Assembly (NCBI GenBank): GCA_029250925.1
Contig: JAQXEH010000052.1
Span: forward strand, 1 to 64,000
Length of the DNA: 64,000 nucleotides
Reading direction: 5' to 3'
From: Hellea sp.
GTDB lineage: Bacteria; Pseudomonadota; Alphaproteobacteria; Caulobacterales; Maricaulaceae
Shown: piece after piece, positions 44,501 to 54,769 of the stretch
Numbering within the stretch: position 1 is the first letter of the stretch
How the letters are laid out: each line of letters begins with the position of its first letter
The notes under the pieces: generated by a model
Seen by the model: only the letters and a program-made list of their open reading frames with translations
The model's database searches: none
Told to the model about the DNA's origin: nothing
Translations under genes and position numbers: made by a program

Positions 44501-44994
44501 CAGAAGGTAGGGAACGGCTTCTCAAAGCATTTGATATTGTAAATGAACATTTCAGCAAGTTATTTAAAACTCTTTTTGGCGGCGGGGAAGCCTCACTAGC
44601 ACTGACAGAGTCCGATGATCCGTTAGAAGCTGGACTTGAAGTAATGGTTAGTCCGCCTGGAAAAAAACTGGGTTCAATGTCTCTAATGTCTGGTGGAGAG
44701 CAAGCCTTGACAGCTACTGCCTTAATTTTTGCAGTTTTTTTATCAAATCCAGCTCCGATTTGCGTATTAGATGAAGTTGATGCCCCATTGGATGACGCTA
44801 ATGTCTCAAGGTACTGCAATCTTCTCGACGAAATGACAAAACAAACAAAAACTAAGTTTATAGCAATAACACACAATGCCGTTACAATGAGCCGAATGGA
44901 TAGGCTTTTTGGAGTTACCATGGCAGAACAGGGTGTATCTCAACTTTTATCAATGGAACTTAGAGATGCAAAAAAGCTAGTCGAAGAAGAATAA
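41542..44994 (+). CDS. smc: Chromosome segregation protein SMC
   Basis: [33 protein letters not shown], coiled-coils and hinge, [24 protein letters not shown]. Confidence 0.97.
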   Translation: [1150 protein letters not shown]

Positions 44995-45086
44995 TTCTGT
45001 ACAGATTGTCGCACTTACAACAATTAAGTTTATTTTCAATTAAATCAGTTACTTAGACTAAGGGTATCTCTGTTGACTTATACTTG

Positions 45087-45119
45087 TTCAGTGGGTAGGT
45101 TCCGCCCGCTTCAGTGGGG
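45087..45119 (+). promoter_or_regulatory. Candidate leader with alternative hairpins upstream of atpI
   Basis: Repeated ttcagtggg (45087, 45110) flanks cccgct (45105-45110), which can pair with either copy. Confidence 0.4.
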
Positions 45120-45156
45120 TTTAATCTAGATTCTGTTGAAGTACGAGTAAGCAACC

Positions 45157-45468
45157 ATGACCAAGAAAAACGGAATATCTCAAGAGACCAAAGAAGATCC
45201 ACTTAAAGTTTTTAATAACAAACTTAATGCTTTAAAAATGGATAACAAAAAACATGAGGTTGACGATAAAAGTTCTGGTATGGCAGCAGGCTTGAAGTAT
45301 GCAAGCGAGTTTTCCGCTGCTGTGTTAGTTGGTGTTTTCTTTGGCTATTTAGCTGATAAATTCATCGGAACTACACCGTGGGGATTGTTAGCGGGTTTAA
45401 TTTTTGGGTTTGGTGCAGGCGTCTTAAATGTTGTACGTGCTGCAAAAGAAGGAATGGATGGTATCTAA
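45157..45468 (+). CDS. atpI: ATP synthase protein I
   Basis: Two-TM protein GLKYASEFSAAVLVGVFFGYLADKFIGTTPWGLLAGLIFGFGAGVLNV, before atpB. Confidence 0.9.
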   Translation: MTKKNGISQETKEDPLKVFNNKLNALKMDNKKHEVDDKSSGMAAGLKYASEFSAAVLVGVFFGYLADKFIGTTPWGLLAGLIFGFGAGVLNVVRAAKEGMDGI

Positions 45469-45504
45469 TAGCTCTGACCTATTAGAACCAAAGAGGAAAG
45501 ACAA

Positions 45505-46269
45505 ATGATCGCTGCAGGTCTAGACCCTATTGCTCAGTTCGAGATCCACAAATTGTTGGAACTTAGTATTGGAAAGTACGACATTAGCTTTACCAACTCT
45601 TCCTTAATGATGGTAGTAGCAGTAGTATCGATATCGCTTTGGCTTTTGTTATCAAGTAAAAAATCTCTAGTCCCCGGAAGAGCTCAATCAATCGCAGAAA
45701 TCTCTTACGAGTTCGTAGCAAACATGGTAAAATCTGCTGCTGGAAAAGAAGGTCTACGGTTTTTTCCATTCGTCTTCACTTTATTCATATTCATACTTTT
45801 TGCAAATCTACTAGGAATGATCCCATTTTTCTTCACAACCACGAGTCACATAATAGTTACATTTACACTTGCAATGATGGTTATGAGCTTGGTAATTGGA
45901 TACGGCGTATTTAAGAATGGTTTTAAATTTCTAAAATTATTTTGGCCTTCAGGTATTCCAATGGCAATATTACCTTTTGTTTCAATTCTAGAGATAATAT
46001 CATTTGTTTCAAGACCAATTAGCTTGTCCGTTCGGTTATGGGCAAACATGTTTGCTGGACATATCTTGTTGAAACTATTCGCTGGATTTTCTATCATGAT
46101 GGTCACAGGCTTAGGATTTTTTCCAGGAGCATTAGGAGCAATCATTCCATACGCAATGACCTTAGCTCTCACACCACTAGAATTTCTGGTTGCATTTGTG
46201 CAAGCATACGTTTTCGCCCTGCTTACATGCGTTTATTTATCTGACGCACTGCATCCAGGACATCATTAA
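45505..46269 (+). CDS. atpB: Fo ATP synthase subunit a
   Basis: SLSVRLWANMFAGHILLKLF; FLVAFVQAYVFALLTCVYLSDALH. Confidence 0.97.
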   Translation: MIAAGLDPIAQFEIHKLLELSIGKYDISFTNSSLMMVVAVVSISLWLLLSSKKSLVPGRAQSIAEISYEFVANMVKSAAGKEGLRFFPFVFTLFIFILFANLLGMIPFFFTTTSHIIVTFTLAMMVMSLVIGYGVFKNGFKFLKLFWPSGIPMAILPFVSILEIISFVSRPISLSVRLWANMFAGHILLKLFAGFSIMMVTGLGFFPGALGAIIPYAMTLALTPLEFLVAFVQAYVFALLTCVYLSDALHPGHH

Positions 46270-46302
46270 CTGCAATTTAACGCTTTTCTATAGGAGATTA
46301 TC

Positions 46303-46530
46303 ATGGAAGCAGAAGCAGCAAAATACATCGGCGCAGGCCTTGCTTGTTTAGGTATGGCTGGTGCCGGTATCGGAGTAGGCAACCTTTTTGGCCAATACTT
46401 GTCAGGGGCATTAAGAAACCCATCAGCAGCTCCGGGTCAGTTTTCAAATCTTATTTTTGGATTTGCTGTTACTGAGGCCCTTGGGATATTCTCATTCGCA
46501 GTTGCACTCATATTGATGTTTGTACTCTAG
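46303..46530 (+). CDS. atpE: Fo ATP synthase subunit c
   Basis: 75 aa; [33 protein letters not shown]...[10 protein letters not shown]. Confidence 0.97.
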   Translation: MEAEAAKYIGAGLACLGMAGAGIGVGNLFGQYLSGALRNPSAAPGQFSNLIFGFAVTEALGIFSFAVALILMFVL

Positions 46531-46557
46531 TAAAACTGAACCAACAAAGGCGTCGCT

Positions 46558-47124
46558 ATGCTTAATGCGATAACATTGATTGGGTTAAACCTTGCTCCCA
46601 CTGGATCAAAAAATGTTCATAGTGGAGAGCATGTGGAGGAAACACCGTTTCCTCCCTTTGACCCTACTTACTTTCCTAGTCAAATATTTTGGCTTTTGGT
46701 AAGCTTTTTTATCTTATACTTTTTGCTCTCAAAAATATTCTTACCCAAGCTATCTTGGGCAATAGAGGAAAGATCAGCAAAAATTTCAGACGACATAGAA
46801 AACGCTGAACGGATGCAGAGACTGGCACAAGAAGCAGAAACATCCTATACAGAAAGCCTAGCGCTAGCCAGAGCCAAATCTAACAGAGTAGCTGAAACAA
46901 CTCGCCAAGCAGTTGACGCTGAGCTAAAACTTGAAATGGATGCAGAAAATCAAAAGGCTAGCATCAAAGCAAAAGCTGCGGAGGATCATATAAAATCAAT
47001 TCGTAATAATGCTATGAAAAATCTAGAAATAGTCGCTTCTGATGTTGCGCAAACCGCGGTCGAGTCATTAACAGGCAGTAAAATAAAGATAGCGGACGTT
47101 AAAAAAGCCATTAAGGAAAGCTAA
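46558..47124 (+). CDS. Fo ATP synthase subunit b'
   Basis: FDPTYFPSQIFWLLVSFFILYFLLSKIFLPKLSWAIEERSAKISDDIENAERMQ. Confidence 0.93.
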   Translation: MLNAITLIGLNLAPTGSKNVHSGEHVEETPFPPFDPTYFPSQIFWLLVSFFILYFLLSKIFLPKLSWAIEERSAKISDDIENAERMQRLAQEAETSYTESLALARAKSNRVAETTRQAVDAELKLEMDAENQKASIKAKAAEDHIKSIRNNAMKNLEIVASDVAQTAVESLTGSKIKIADVKKAIKES

Positions 47125-47129
47125 AAGTT

Positions 47130-47627
47130 ATGCATTTTGATTTTGCCCTTAACAGCCCTACGATATGGGTATTCTTAGCTGTTTTAATTTTTCTTTTCCT
47201 CTTAGGTTACGCCGGGATTCATAAAAAAATTGCTGCATCTCTGGATGCTAGATCAGAGAAGATTAGGGATGAGCTTAAACAAGCTAGTTTGCTGCGAGAA
47301 GAAGCACAGCAGTTACTGGCGTCTTATAAAAATAGGCAAAAAGAGGCTGAAAACCAAGCTAAAAATATAATCAAACAGGCTCGTAAAGATGCAGAGAATA
47401 TGGCAAAAGCTGCCCGAAAAGAATTCGAGGAAAGGCTTAAGCGTAGAGAAGAACAAGCCGAAGCAAAAATCAAAGCAGCAGAAGCTCAGGCCATGCGTGA
47501 TGTAAAACTGAAAGCCGCAGACACCGCAATTTCGGCCGTAGAAAAAATCCTGAGATCAGGCAATATTGTAGACCATGACGATTTAATAAAAACCGGAATT
47601 TCTGAATTAGATAAAATCTCAAAATAA
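47130..47627 (+). CDS. atpF: Fo ATP synthase subunit b
   Basis: Single N-terminal TM plus coiled-coil; follows b'. Confidence 0.93.
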   Translation: MHFDFALNSPTIWVFLAVLIFLFLLGYAGIHKKIAASLDARSEKIRDELKQASLLREEAQQLLASYKNRQKEAENQAKNIIKQARKDAENMAKAARKEFEERLKRREEQAEAKIKAAEAQAMRDVKLKAADTAISAVEKILRSGNIVDHDDLIKTGISELDKISK

Positions 47628-47639
47628 ATAATAAATAGC

Positions 47640-49187
47640 CTAAGATCCATACCTCAGAACAGGCTTTCTTGCAGCTAACGTTTCATCAACCCTCTTAGTA
47701 GGAGAGTGTTGTGGAGCGGCTTTAAAGCTTTTTATATCTCCACTTTTAGCCCTATTAGCCAACCCTCGCATAGTAGCTATAAATCTATCGAGCTCGTATT
47801 TTGACTCACTTTCCGTCGGTTCTATCAACATTGCGCCATGTACGACTAAAGGAAAATACATAGTCATTGGGTGATAACCCTCGTCTATCATAGCTTTTGC
47901 AAAATCTAGCGTATCAACTCCTGTGTTTTCGAGGAATGTATCATCAAATAAGACTTCATGCATACAGTGGCCAGGGTAAGCCAGTGTCATTAAATCAGAT
48001 AGTGATGCTAATATATAGTTAGCATTAAGCACCGCATCTTCGGTTGCTTGCTTTAATCCATCTGAACCATGACTCATCATATATGATAGTGCCCTTGTAT
48101 ACATACCCATTTGACCATGAAATGCACATAATCTTCCCATACTAATATCATTAATATCTTCTATTAAGTCAAAACGACCACTTTTATCTTTGACCACATA
48201 AGGTACTGGCGCGTAATCTTTTAGAGCATCCGATAAAACAGTTGGCCCCGACCCAGGACCGCCGCCGCCATGTGGAGTTGAAAATGTTTTATGAAGATTT
48301 ATATGCATAGCATCTACACCTAAGTCCCCTGGCCTAACACGACCCACCAAGGCATTAAAATTGGCACCGTCACAATAAAAGTATCCACCTGCGGTGTGAA
48401 TGAGTTCGGAAATTTCGATTATATCACTTTCAAATAAACCACATGTATTTGGATTGGTTAACATGATCCCTGCTATATCATTATCACTTCCTAAATCACT
48501 TATCTTTAAACGCAGGACATCCATATCAATGCAGCCCTTGTCATTAGCTGGAAGTTCATCCACAAAAAATCCACACTGTACCGCAGTGGCAGGATTTGTA
48601 CCATGCGCACTTTCTGGAACAAAAACTCTTCGTTTATGACTATTTCCATCTGCATCTAAGCGAGCACGAATTGTCATCATACCACAAAGTTCGCCATGCG
48701 CTCCAGCCTTAGGCGTAAGCGCTACCGCGGGCATATTACATAGCTTTGTTAACCAATTCGACAACTCATACATAAGCTCAAGAGCACCTTGTACTGTTCC
48801 GATTGGTTGCAATGGATGCACATCTGAAAAACCTGGTAATCTCGCAACTTTTTCATTTAACCTTGGATTGTGCTTCATAGTACAAGATCCAAGTGGATAA
48901 ACACCTAAATCAATGGCATAGTTTTTTTGAGATAACCTTACATAATGTCGAAGAGTTTCAGGTTCAGAGAGCCCTGGAAGTTCAATATTTTTTGTTTGCT
49001 CCAGACCACCAAGGCGATACTTTATGCCTTTAGGTTCAGGAAAATCAATTCCTGTTTTATTAAAGCTACCCGTTTCAAATATTAATTTCGTGGCTTGATC
49101 TAATGCCTTATTACCCGAAAAGCTTTCAGATGCAACGCTGGTTATTGCCTTCGGTGCAGTTACCCTACCTTGGTTGTTCATGCTCAT
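47640..49187 (-). CDS. gcvPB: Glycine dehydrogenase (decarboxylating) subunit 2
   Basis: [44 protein letters not shown] (PLP lysine region). Confidence 0.97.
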   Translation of the reverse strand: MSMNNQGRVTAPKAITSVASESFSGNKALDQATKLIFETGSFNKTGIDFPEPKGIKYRLGGLEQTKNIELPGLSEPETLRHYVRLSQKNYAIDLGVYPLGSCTMKHNPRLNEKVARLPGFSDVHPLQPIGTVQGALELMYELSNWLTKLCNMPAVALTPKAGAHGELCGMMTIRARLDADGNSHKRRVFVPESAHGTNPATAVQCGFFVDELPANDKGCIDMDVLRLKISDLGSDNDIAGIMLTNPNTCGLFESDIIEISELIHTAGGYFYCDGANFNALVGRVRPGDLGVDAMHINLHKTFSTPHGGGGPGSGPTVLSDALKDYAPVPYVVKDKSGRFDLIEDINDISMGRLCAFHGQMGMYTRALSYMMSHGSDGLKQATEDAVLNANYILASLSDLMTLAYPGHCMHEVLFDDTFLENTGVDTLDFAKAMIDEGYHPMTMYFPLVVHGAMLIEPTESESKYELDRFIATMRGLANRAKSGDIKSFKAAPQHSPTKRVDETLAARKPVLRYGS

Positions 49188-50524
49188 CGTAATTCTTCCT
49201 CGAGTGCTTTACAGAGTGACTCAATGTCATGCTCATCAACAATTTCTGTTGCGCAAATTAGCAATATATCTTTTGGTCCAGCTTTACTTAAGCGGGAAAA
49301 TGGAACACCCCCCAAAATATTCTTATTAGCAAGCGAATGAACAACATCTTTAGCATTTTTATCAAGCTTGACTGTAAATTCGTTAAAAAAAGTATTATTT
49401 AATACTTTTGCACCTTTTATTTTATCAATTCTTGTAGCTAATAAGCTGGCACTCTCATGATTTAAGATGGCTAGCTTACGTAATCCATCCCCACCCAATA
49501 AACTCATATGAATTGAGAAGGCCAAACAACACAAACCACTGTTTGTACATATATTTGAAGTAGCCTTATCTCTTCTAATATGCTGCTCACGGGTAGACAA
49601 GGTTAGTACAAAGGCTCTATTCCCGGCGGCATCAATAGTTTCGCCGCAAATTCTTCCTGGCATCTGGCGTACATGTTTCTTGTTACACGCAAATAAACCC
49701 ACGTGCGGCCCTCCAAAATTGAGGCCAACGCCTATTCCCTGTCCTTCGCCTACAACAATGTCAGCTCCCTGCTCTCCTGGTGATTTTATAAGTCCTAAAG
49801 CAACCGGTTCTGTGAAAACAGCAATCAATAAAGCCTTATGCAGATGAGCCTTTTCTGCAATTGGGGTTAAATCAACAATTTCTCCAAATACATTTGGCGA
49901 CTGGACAACAACACATGCAGTTTCATCATCAATTAAGTCCAATACTTTATAATCAGAAGAAATCTTTTGTTCTAAAATACAGACATCAACGCCAACTGAT
50001 GATGCGAGAGTGTCAGTAGCTAAAGAGTAATGTGGATGCAGACCCGGAGCAATTATTGCTTTATGTTTACGCGTGACTCTCTTCGCCATTACTACCGCCT
50101 CAGCGCAAGCAGTTGAGCCATCATACATAGAAGCATTTGCAACTTCCATTCCAGTTAAGATTGCAACTTGCGACTGAAACTCGAATAGCACCTGAAGTGT
50201 ACCTTGGCTTATTTCGGGTTGATAAGGCGTATATGCGGTTAAAAACTCTGACCTTTGAATTAAATGGTCAACAGATGATGGAACATGATGCTTATAAGCT
50301 CCTGCACCACAAAAAAATGGAACTGAAGAAGCAGAAATAGACTTATTTGATAATTTTGTCATATGTTTTTCAACCTCTGACTCAGGCTGATGATAAGGGA
50401 GGTCTATTAATTCAGATAAACGTGCCTCTTTAGGAACACATCCAAACAAATCTTCTACATTTCTAACACCTATGACCTCTAACATCTCTGCTCGATCTTC
50501 ATTGTCCAAAGGTAGATAACGCAT
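49184..50524 (-). CDS. gcvPA: Glycine dehydrogenase (decarboxylating) subunit 1
   Basis: [20 protein letters not shown]...[41 protein letters not shown]. Confidence 0.97.
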   Translation of the reverse strand: MRYLPLDNEDRAEMLEVIGVRNVEDLFGCVPKEARLSELIDLPYHQPESEVEKHMTKLSNKSISASSVPFFCGAGAYKHHVPSSVDHLIQRSEFLTAYTPYQPEISQGTLQVLFEFQSQVAILTGMEVANASMYDGSTACAEAVVMAKRVTRKHKAIIAPGLHPHYSLATDTLASSVGVDVCILEQKISSDYKVLDLIDDETACVVVQSPNVFGEIVDLTPIAEKAHLHKALLIAVFTEPVALGLIKSPGEQGADIVVGEGQGIGVGLNFGGPHVGLFACNKKHVRQMPGRICGETIDAAGNRAFVLTLSTREQHIRRDKATSNICTNSGLCCLAFSIHMSLLGGDGLRKLAILNHESASLLATRIDKIKGAKVLNNTFFNEFTVKLDKNAKDVVHSLANKNILGGVPFSRLSKAGPKDILLICATEIVDEHDIESLCKALEEELR

Positions 50525-50585
50525 ATAATTTTCCGTAAATGTATAGTTTAAAAATTTTTTAGATATTTAGAGTTAATAAGTAAAT

Positions 50586-50957
50586 TTAACTTGCAATACA
50601 GTAGGCGCTGTATTCGTCTTGACTCATTAAACTCTCTAAATCATTCAGGTCAGATATGGATATTTTTACAAACCATCCACCATCATCTGGAGATTCATTT
50701 ACTGTTTGAGGTTGATCTTCTAGTGTTTCATTCACACTCAGAACTTCCCCCGCGACAGGACTGTATACTTCAGAAGCAGCCTTAACAGACTCGACTACAG
50801 CAAGTTCCTCACCTTTTATTAGCTTCTTCCCTAACTCTGGGAGTTCTACATAAACAACATCCCCAAGTTGGGTAGCTGCATGGGAAGAAATTCCAATAAC
50901 GCCTACATTCTGGCTAACCCTTATCCATTCATGATCTTTTGTATAATAAACTGACAT
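50586..50957 (-). CDS. gcvH: Glycine cleavage system H protein
   Basis: YYTKDHEWIRVSQNVGVIGISSHAATQLGDVVYVELPELG...ELAVVESVKAASEVYSPVAGEV. Confidence 0.97.
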   Translation of the reverse strand: MSVYYTKDHEWIRVSQNVGVIGISSHAATQLGDVVYVELPELGKKLIKGEELAVVESVKAASEVYSPVAGEVLSVNETLEDQPQTVNESPDDGGWFVKISISDLNDLESLMSQDEYSAYCIAS

Positions 50958-50960
50958 GTT

Positions 50961-52106
50961 TTATCCCCTATAATATTTAGTACTTACAAATGGCATTTTA
51001 ACCACACTAGCAGGCATAGATTTGTTACGGATTACAAGATTTATGCGAGTACCCACTTTTTTAAATTTACCATTCACATAACCCATTGCAATTGGGCAAC
51101 CTAAGGTAGGACTATAACCGCCACTTGTTACTAGTCCAATTTGATTGCCTTCAGCGTCATGTATTTCTGTACCTGCGCGTGCAGGAACCTTGCCTTCAGG
51201 TCTAATGCCAACTAGTCTTTTGGAGTTCACATTCTCAATATCAGCAGTAATTCTTTTCACGCCTTTGTATTGCATGTTTGGTAATCTTCTGTTCTTTTGA
51301 ATTGACCATATAAGTCCCGCCTCAATAGGCGAGACATTTTCATTGATATCTTGACCGTAAAGACAAAGCCCAGCCTCAAGTCGCAAACTATCACGCGCAC
51401 CAAGCCCAATCATTTGAACATCTTCATTTTGCAAAAGTATATTTACTAAAGAGCGTACATCGCTATTTTTTACTGAAATCTCAAATCCATCCTCACCTGT
51501 GTATCCAGACCGAGAAACGTGACCCCAGATATTTGGTGTTAATGGAACATCAACTGATGACATAAATAATAAATCAGCAATTGATGAATTAAGTCTCGTA
51601 AGAATCTCAGATGCCTTAGGGCCTTGAAGGGATATCAAGGATAGAGAGTCATCCGCGATATCAATATTAATCCCCTCTGGCAAATTTTTCTTAATATATT
51701 CAAAGTCTTCTAGTTTCTTACCTGCATTAACTACCAAATATAGTTTATGTTCTTGCCCTTCAAACCCAAGACGACCAATCATCAAATCATCTATGATGCC
51801 TCCATCCGAATTTAAAAGCTGCGAGTACTTTTGTTTTCCAGGTTCCAAATTTGAAATTTCAGCAGGAATTAAAGTTTCTAAAGCCTTTGCAATACTTAAA
51901 AAACTCAAGTCGTCCGAATATAGAAAACACTGCCCCATGTGCGAAACATCAAACAATCCCGCCTTTGAGCGGGTATGTAAGTGCTCCTTTAATATGCCTA
52001 AGTCATAGTGAAGGGGCATATTGTAGCCTGCGAAGGGTACCATAACAGCGTTATTAGATAGATGAATATCGTAAAGTTTAGTTTTTAATAAATTATTATC
52101 AGGCAC
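50961..52106 (-). CDS. gcvT: Aminomethyltransferase (T protein)
   Basis: GTG start; AGLFDVSHMGQ, YTGEDGFEISV, RDSLRLEAGLCLYGQD. Confidence 0.96.
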   Translation of the reverse strand: MPDNNLLKTKLYDIHLSNNAVMVPFAGYNMPLHYDLGILKEHLHTRSKAGLFDVSHMGQCFLYSDDLSFLSIAKALETLIPAEISNLEPGKQKYSQLLNSDGGIIDDLMIGRLGFEGQEHKLYLVVNAGKKLEDFEYIKKNLPEGINIDIADDSLSLISLQGPKASEILTRLNSSIADLLFMSSVDVPLTPNIWGHVSRSGYTGEDGFEISVKNSDVRSLVNILLQNEDVQMIGLGARDSLRLEAGLCLYGQDINENVSPIEAGLIWSIQKNRRLPNMQYKGVKRITADIENVNSKRLVGIRPEGKVPARAGTEIHDAEGNQIGLVTSGGYSPTLGCPIAMGYVNGKFKKVGTRINLVIRNKSMPASVVKMPFVSTKYYRG

Positions 52107-52133
52107 AACTACACTTCCGCGTTTTGTGCCACC

Positions 52134-52317
52134 CGCTGTCTTTGAAACCTGAGAGATTCACTTAATGCTAATCTTAGCAAAAGCTTACTCCGTCGGTGGA
52201 AGATTACTCTAACCTTCACTTTCCAGCGTTTTAAACAACAAGCGGTCCGTTTTACCTGAGAGTTTCCGGTGGCGGTTGCTCCTTCGGTGGCGGGTTGATT
52301 CGCACTCTCCCGCTTGT
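52134..52317 (-). ncRNA. Tandem glycine riboswitch upstream of gcvT
   Basis: Minus strand: aptamer 1 ACAAGCGGGAGAGTG...CACCGAAGGAGCAA...GGAAACTCTCAGGTAAAACGGACCGCTTGT (52238-52317); aptamer 2 GCTGGAAAGTG...CCACCGACGGAGTAAGC...AATCTCTCAGGTTTCAAAGACAGC (52134-52227). Confidence 0.93.
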
Positions 52318-52387
52318 AATTGTTGAGTTCGTATTATACCTGAGGAATTATATGTCAATAAATATTTTTTAAGTGCAACGGTATTGT

Positions 52388-54169
52388 TTACATGCGCTCT
52401 GGAGCTTCAATACCGAGCATATATAAACCCTTCTCCAATTGCAGAAGTGTTAATTTAGCTAATGACAACCTTGAGCTCTGAAGATATCTTGGGGTGTCTT
52501 CGGATAGTATTGGACACTCAGCATAAAACCTAGAAAATGCCTGTGCTACTCTATAAACGTGGTCGCATAGTATATGCGGTAAATACTTAGACGCCGCACT
52601 TGACGTTGATCTTCCAAAAGCATCTAATGCTATTAGTAGCTCTTTTTCCGAACTGTGGGATAGCTCGATATTTTTATCATCAAAATCAATACTCGCGGAT
52701 ACAGCCTTTCTAAGTATGGATTTAATGCGCACGACTGCGTAGAGTAAATAAGGCCCTGTTTTGCCCTCAAACGATGTGAAACGTACGGGATCAAATGTAT
52801 AATTAGTTAGACGTTGGTTCTGTAAGTCTGCAAATTTTAAAGCCGCTAATCCAACTTTTCGTGCAATTTCTGATCTTTCCTTACTATCAAAGCTTATACC
52901 TATACCAGACTCTTCTAATCTATTTTTCGCGGAAGTATTCATAATATCCAAAAGGTCCTCCAAACGCAAAACACCTCCTTCTCGAGTTTTAAATGGTTTC
53001 CCGTCTTTACCATTCATAGTACCAAAACCCACATGATAAAGTTGATCAGGATGAAACCAGCCCGCCTTCGATGCAGCGCGAAAAACTTGCTCAAAGTGTA
53101 AGGCTTGCCTCTGATCAACTACATAAATGATAAGGTCTGGATTATTTATTTCTTTTCTGTCCACTAATGTGGCCATATCAGTAGTGTGGTATAATACAGC
53201 ACCAGAACTCGCTAAAAGCATTACAGGCGGTATATCTAATTTATCATCTTCTTCTTGAACTCTTATTATTAGCGCACCGTTGTCTTCTTCTGTAATCTTC
53301 TTCAGTTTAAGCTCTTTAATCATTTCTGGAATTAATGGATCAACGCACGCTTCGCCTTTCCATAGGTCAAATTCCACTCCAAGCTTCCCATATCCAACCT
53401 TTAGTGCAGCCACTGATACGGATATAAAGTGCTCCAACAGAGCACGATATCCTGCCCTACCCGATTGTAATTCAGCAGTGGCAATTCTCGACAATTCCAT
53501 TCTATCGGTATCATTTTTGGCAGCAACACTAGCTTGAGGGTAAAGTCGAGCTAAGTCATCCATAGTTACAGGAGATGTATCGGGAAACCCTGAAGCTATA
53601 TTTTCGTCAAAATATGTTAGGCTAGGCTGCTCAATTTGTAATTCAGATATAAGGTGACCCATCTGCAAACCCCAATCGCCCATATGCACATCCCCGATAA
53701 CATTATGTCCCTGGGCTCTCAAAATTCTTTTAATAGATTCACCAATTACTGCAGATCTAAGATGTCCAACATGCATCGGTTTCGCTACATTGGCACCGCC
53801 ATAATCGATTATGACTGACAAAGGTGGTTCCTGCTTGATACCATAATTTTCGTCAAGAAGCAGCTCCGAGGCACGCTCACGTAAAGAAATAACTGAAGGG
53901 TAGATATTTATAAAACCTGGGCCCCCAATTTCTAACTTATTAATCATCGGATGATCTCGAAGCTTTTCAATTACTGATAATGCAACATCTTTTGGGGCAA
54001 TATGTTTTCCTTGTTTTTTGGATATGCCTGCCGCACGCATAGCACCATTACATTGATAAGGTGCACTACCGCGTGAACTTTCTTGCACGCCCCCTAGTTC
54101 TTCAGGATAACCAATATTGACAAAAGCTTCTCGAAATAATTCGTCAAATGTCTCTAATATTGATGGCAT
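52388..54169 (-). CDS. argS: Arginyl-tRNA synthetase
   Basis: DYGGANVAKPMHVGHLRSAVIGESIKRILRAQGHNVIGDVHMGDWG. Confidence 0.96.
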   Translation of the reverse strand: MPSILETFDELFREAFVNIGYPEELGGVQESSRGSAPYQCNGAMRAAGISKKQGKHIAPKDVALSVIEKLRDHPMINKLEIGGPGFINIYPSVISLRERASELLLDENYGIKQEPPLSVIIDYGGANVAKPMHVGHLRSAVIGESIKRILRAQGHNVIGDVHMGDWGLQMGHLISELQIEQPSLTYFDENIASGFPDTSPVTMDDLARLYPQASVAAKNDTDRMELSRIATAELQSGRAGYRALLEHFISVSVAALKVGYGKLGVEFDLWKGEACVDPLIPEMIKELKLKKITEEDNGALIIRVQEEDDKLDIPPVMLLASSGAVLYHTTDMATLVDRKEINNPDLIIYVVDQRQALHFEQVFRAASKAGWFHPDQLYHVGFGTMNGKDGKPFKTREGGVLRLEDLLDIMNTSAKNRLEESGIGISFDSKERSEIARKVGLAALKFADLQNQRLTNYTFDPVRFTSFEGKTGPYLLYAVVRIKSILRKAVSASIDFDDKNIELSHSSEKELLIALDAFGRSTSSAASKYLPHILCDHVYRVAQAFSRFYAECPILSEDTPRYLQSSRLSLAKLTLLQLEKGLYMLGIEAPERM

Positions 54170-54178
54170 TGAGAAATC

Positions 54179-54769
54179 TTAGCCCTGACCCACTGAAACA
54201 CGAAAGCGTTTTCCTTGTGTATTAAATTCCCTTTGCTCAGGAGTTAAAACAAAGCCCACAATAATTTCAAAGTTTTCTCCTGATGTACCAGCTTTAGCGC
54301 GAGGAATAGTTATTTTATTGATACGTTCTGTTACAGTCACTCTATTCGTACCTGCTGGAAACCTTACTTGAATAGGAAAAGTTTTTTTATTTATTACTCC
54401 AATATTTTTTCGGGTTACAGCCACGAAGTATTCATACTGAACTGTAGCCTTAGCATCGGACGCAGGACCACGCCCAAAACTTATATCCATCTCGAGGTCG
54501 CCTTCTATTGGCTTATCACCGTAATAACGACAGAGACTACGTACCTTTTGAAATTCACCTGTGAAACCCACATTCGAAAAAGTCTCAGTATCATCTAAAA
54601 ACTCAACAATTCGCGAGGCATCATAAAGAGCAAAAGCTCTGGGACAGGGCCCAGGATTAGCATCGGCTGCTTCACCAATCTGTAATATTTCTTGCGTACT
54701 CCTACAGCCACCTAAGCTTATAATTATTATAGAGAACAATATTAGTGTTACTATTTTCGGAAATTGCAT
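54179..54769 (-). CDS. Putative lipoprotein of unknown function
   Basis: IIIISLGGCRSTQ lipobox, globular domain. Confidence 0.7.
   Translation of the reverse strand: MQFPKIVTLILFSIIIISLGGCRSTQEILQIGEAADANPGPCPRAFALYDASRIVEFLDDTETFSNVGFTGEFQKVRSLCRYYGDKPIEGDLEMDISFGRGPASDAKATVQYEYFVAVTRKNIGVINKKTFPIQVRFPAGTNRVTVTERINKITIPRAKAGTSGENFEIIVGFVLTPEQREFNTQGKRFRVSVGQG

Noticed and set aside
47640-50524. Split glycine decarboxylase as a broken gcvP
   Set aside because: Matches the known two-subunit GcvPA/GcvPB form; both parts are complete.
52108-52330. Repeated ctgagag/ggtgg motifs upstream of gcvT as an unknown repeat
   Set aside because: Explained by the tandem glycine riboswitch.
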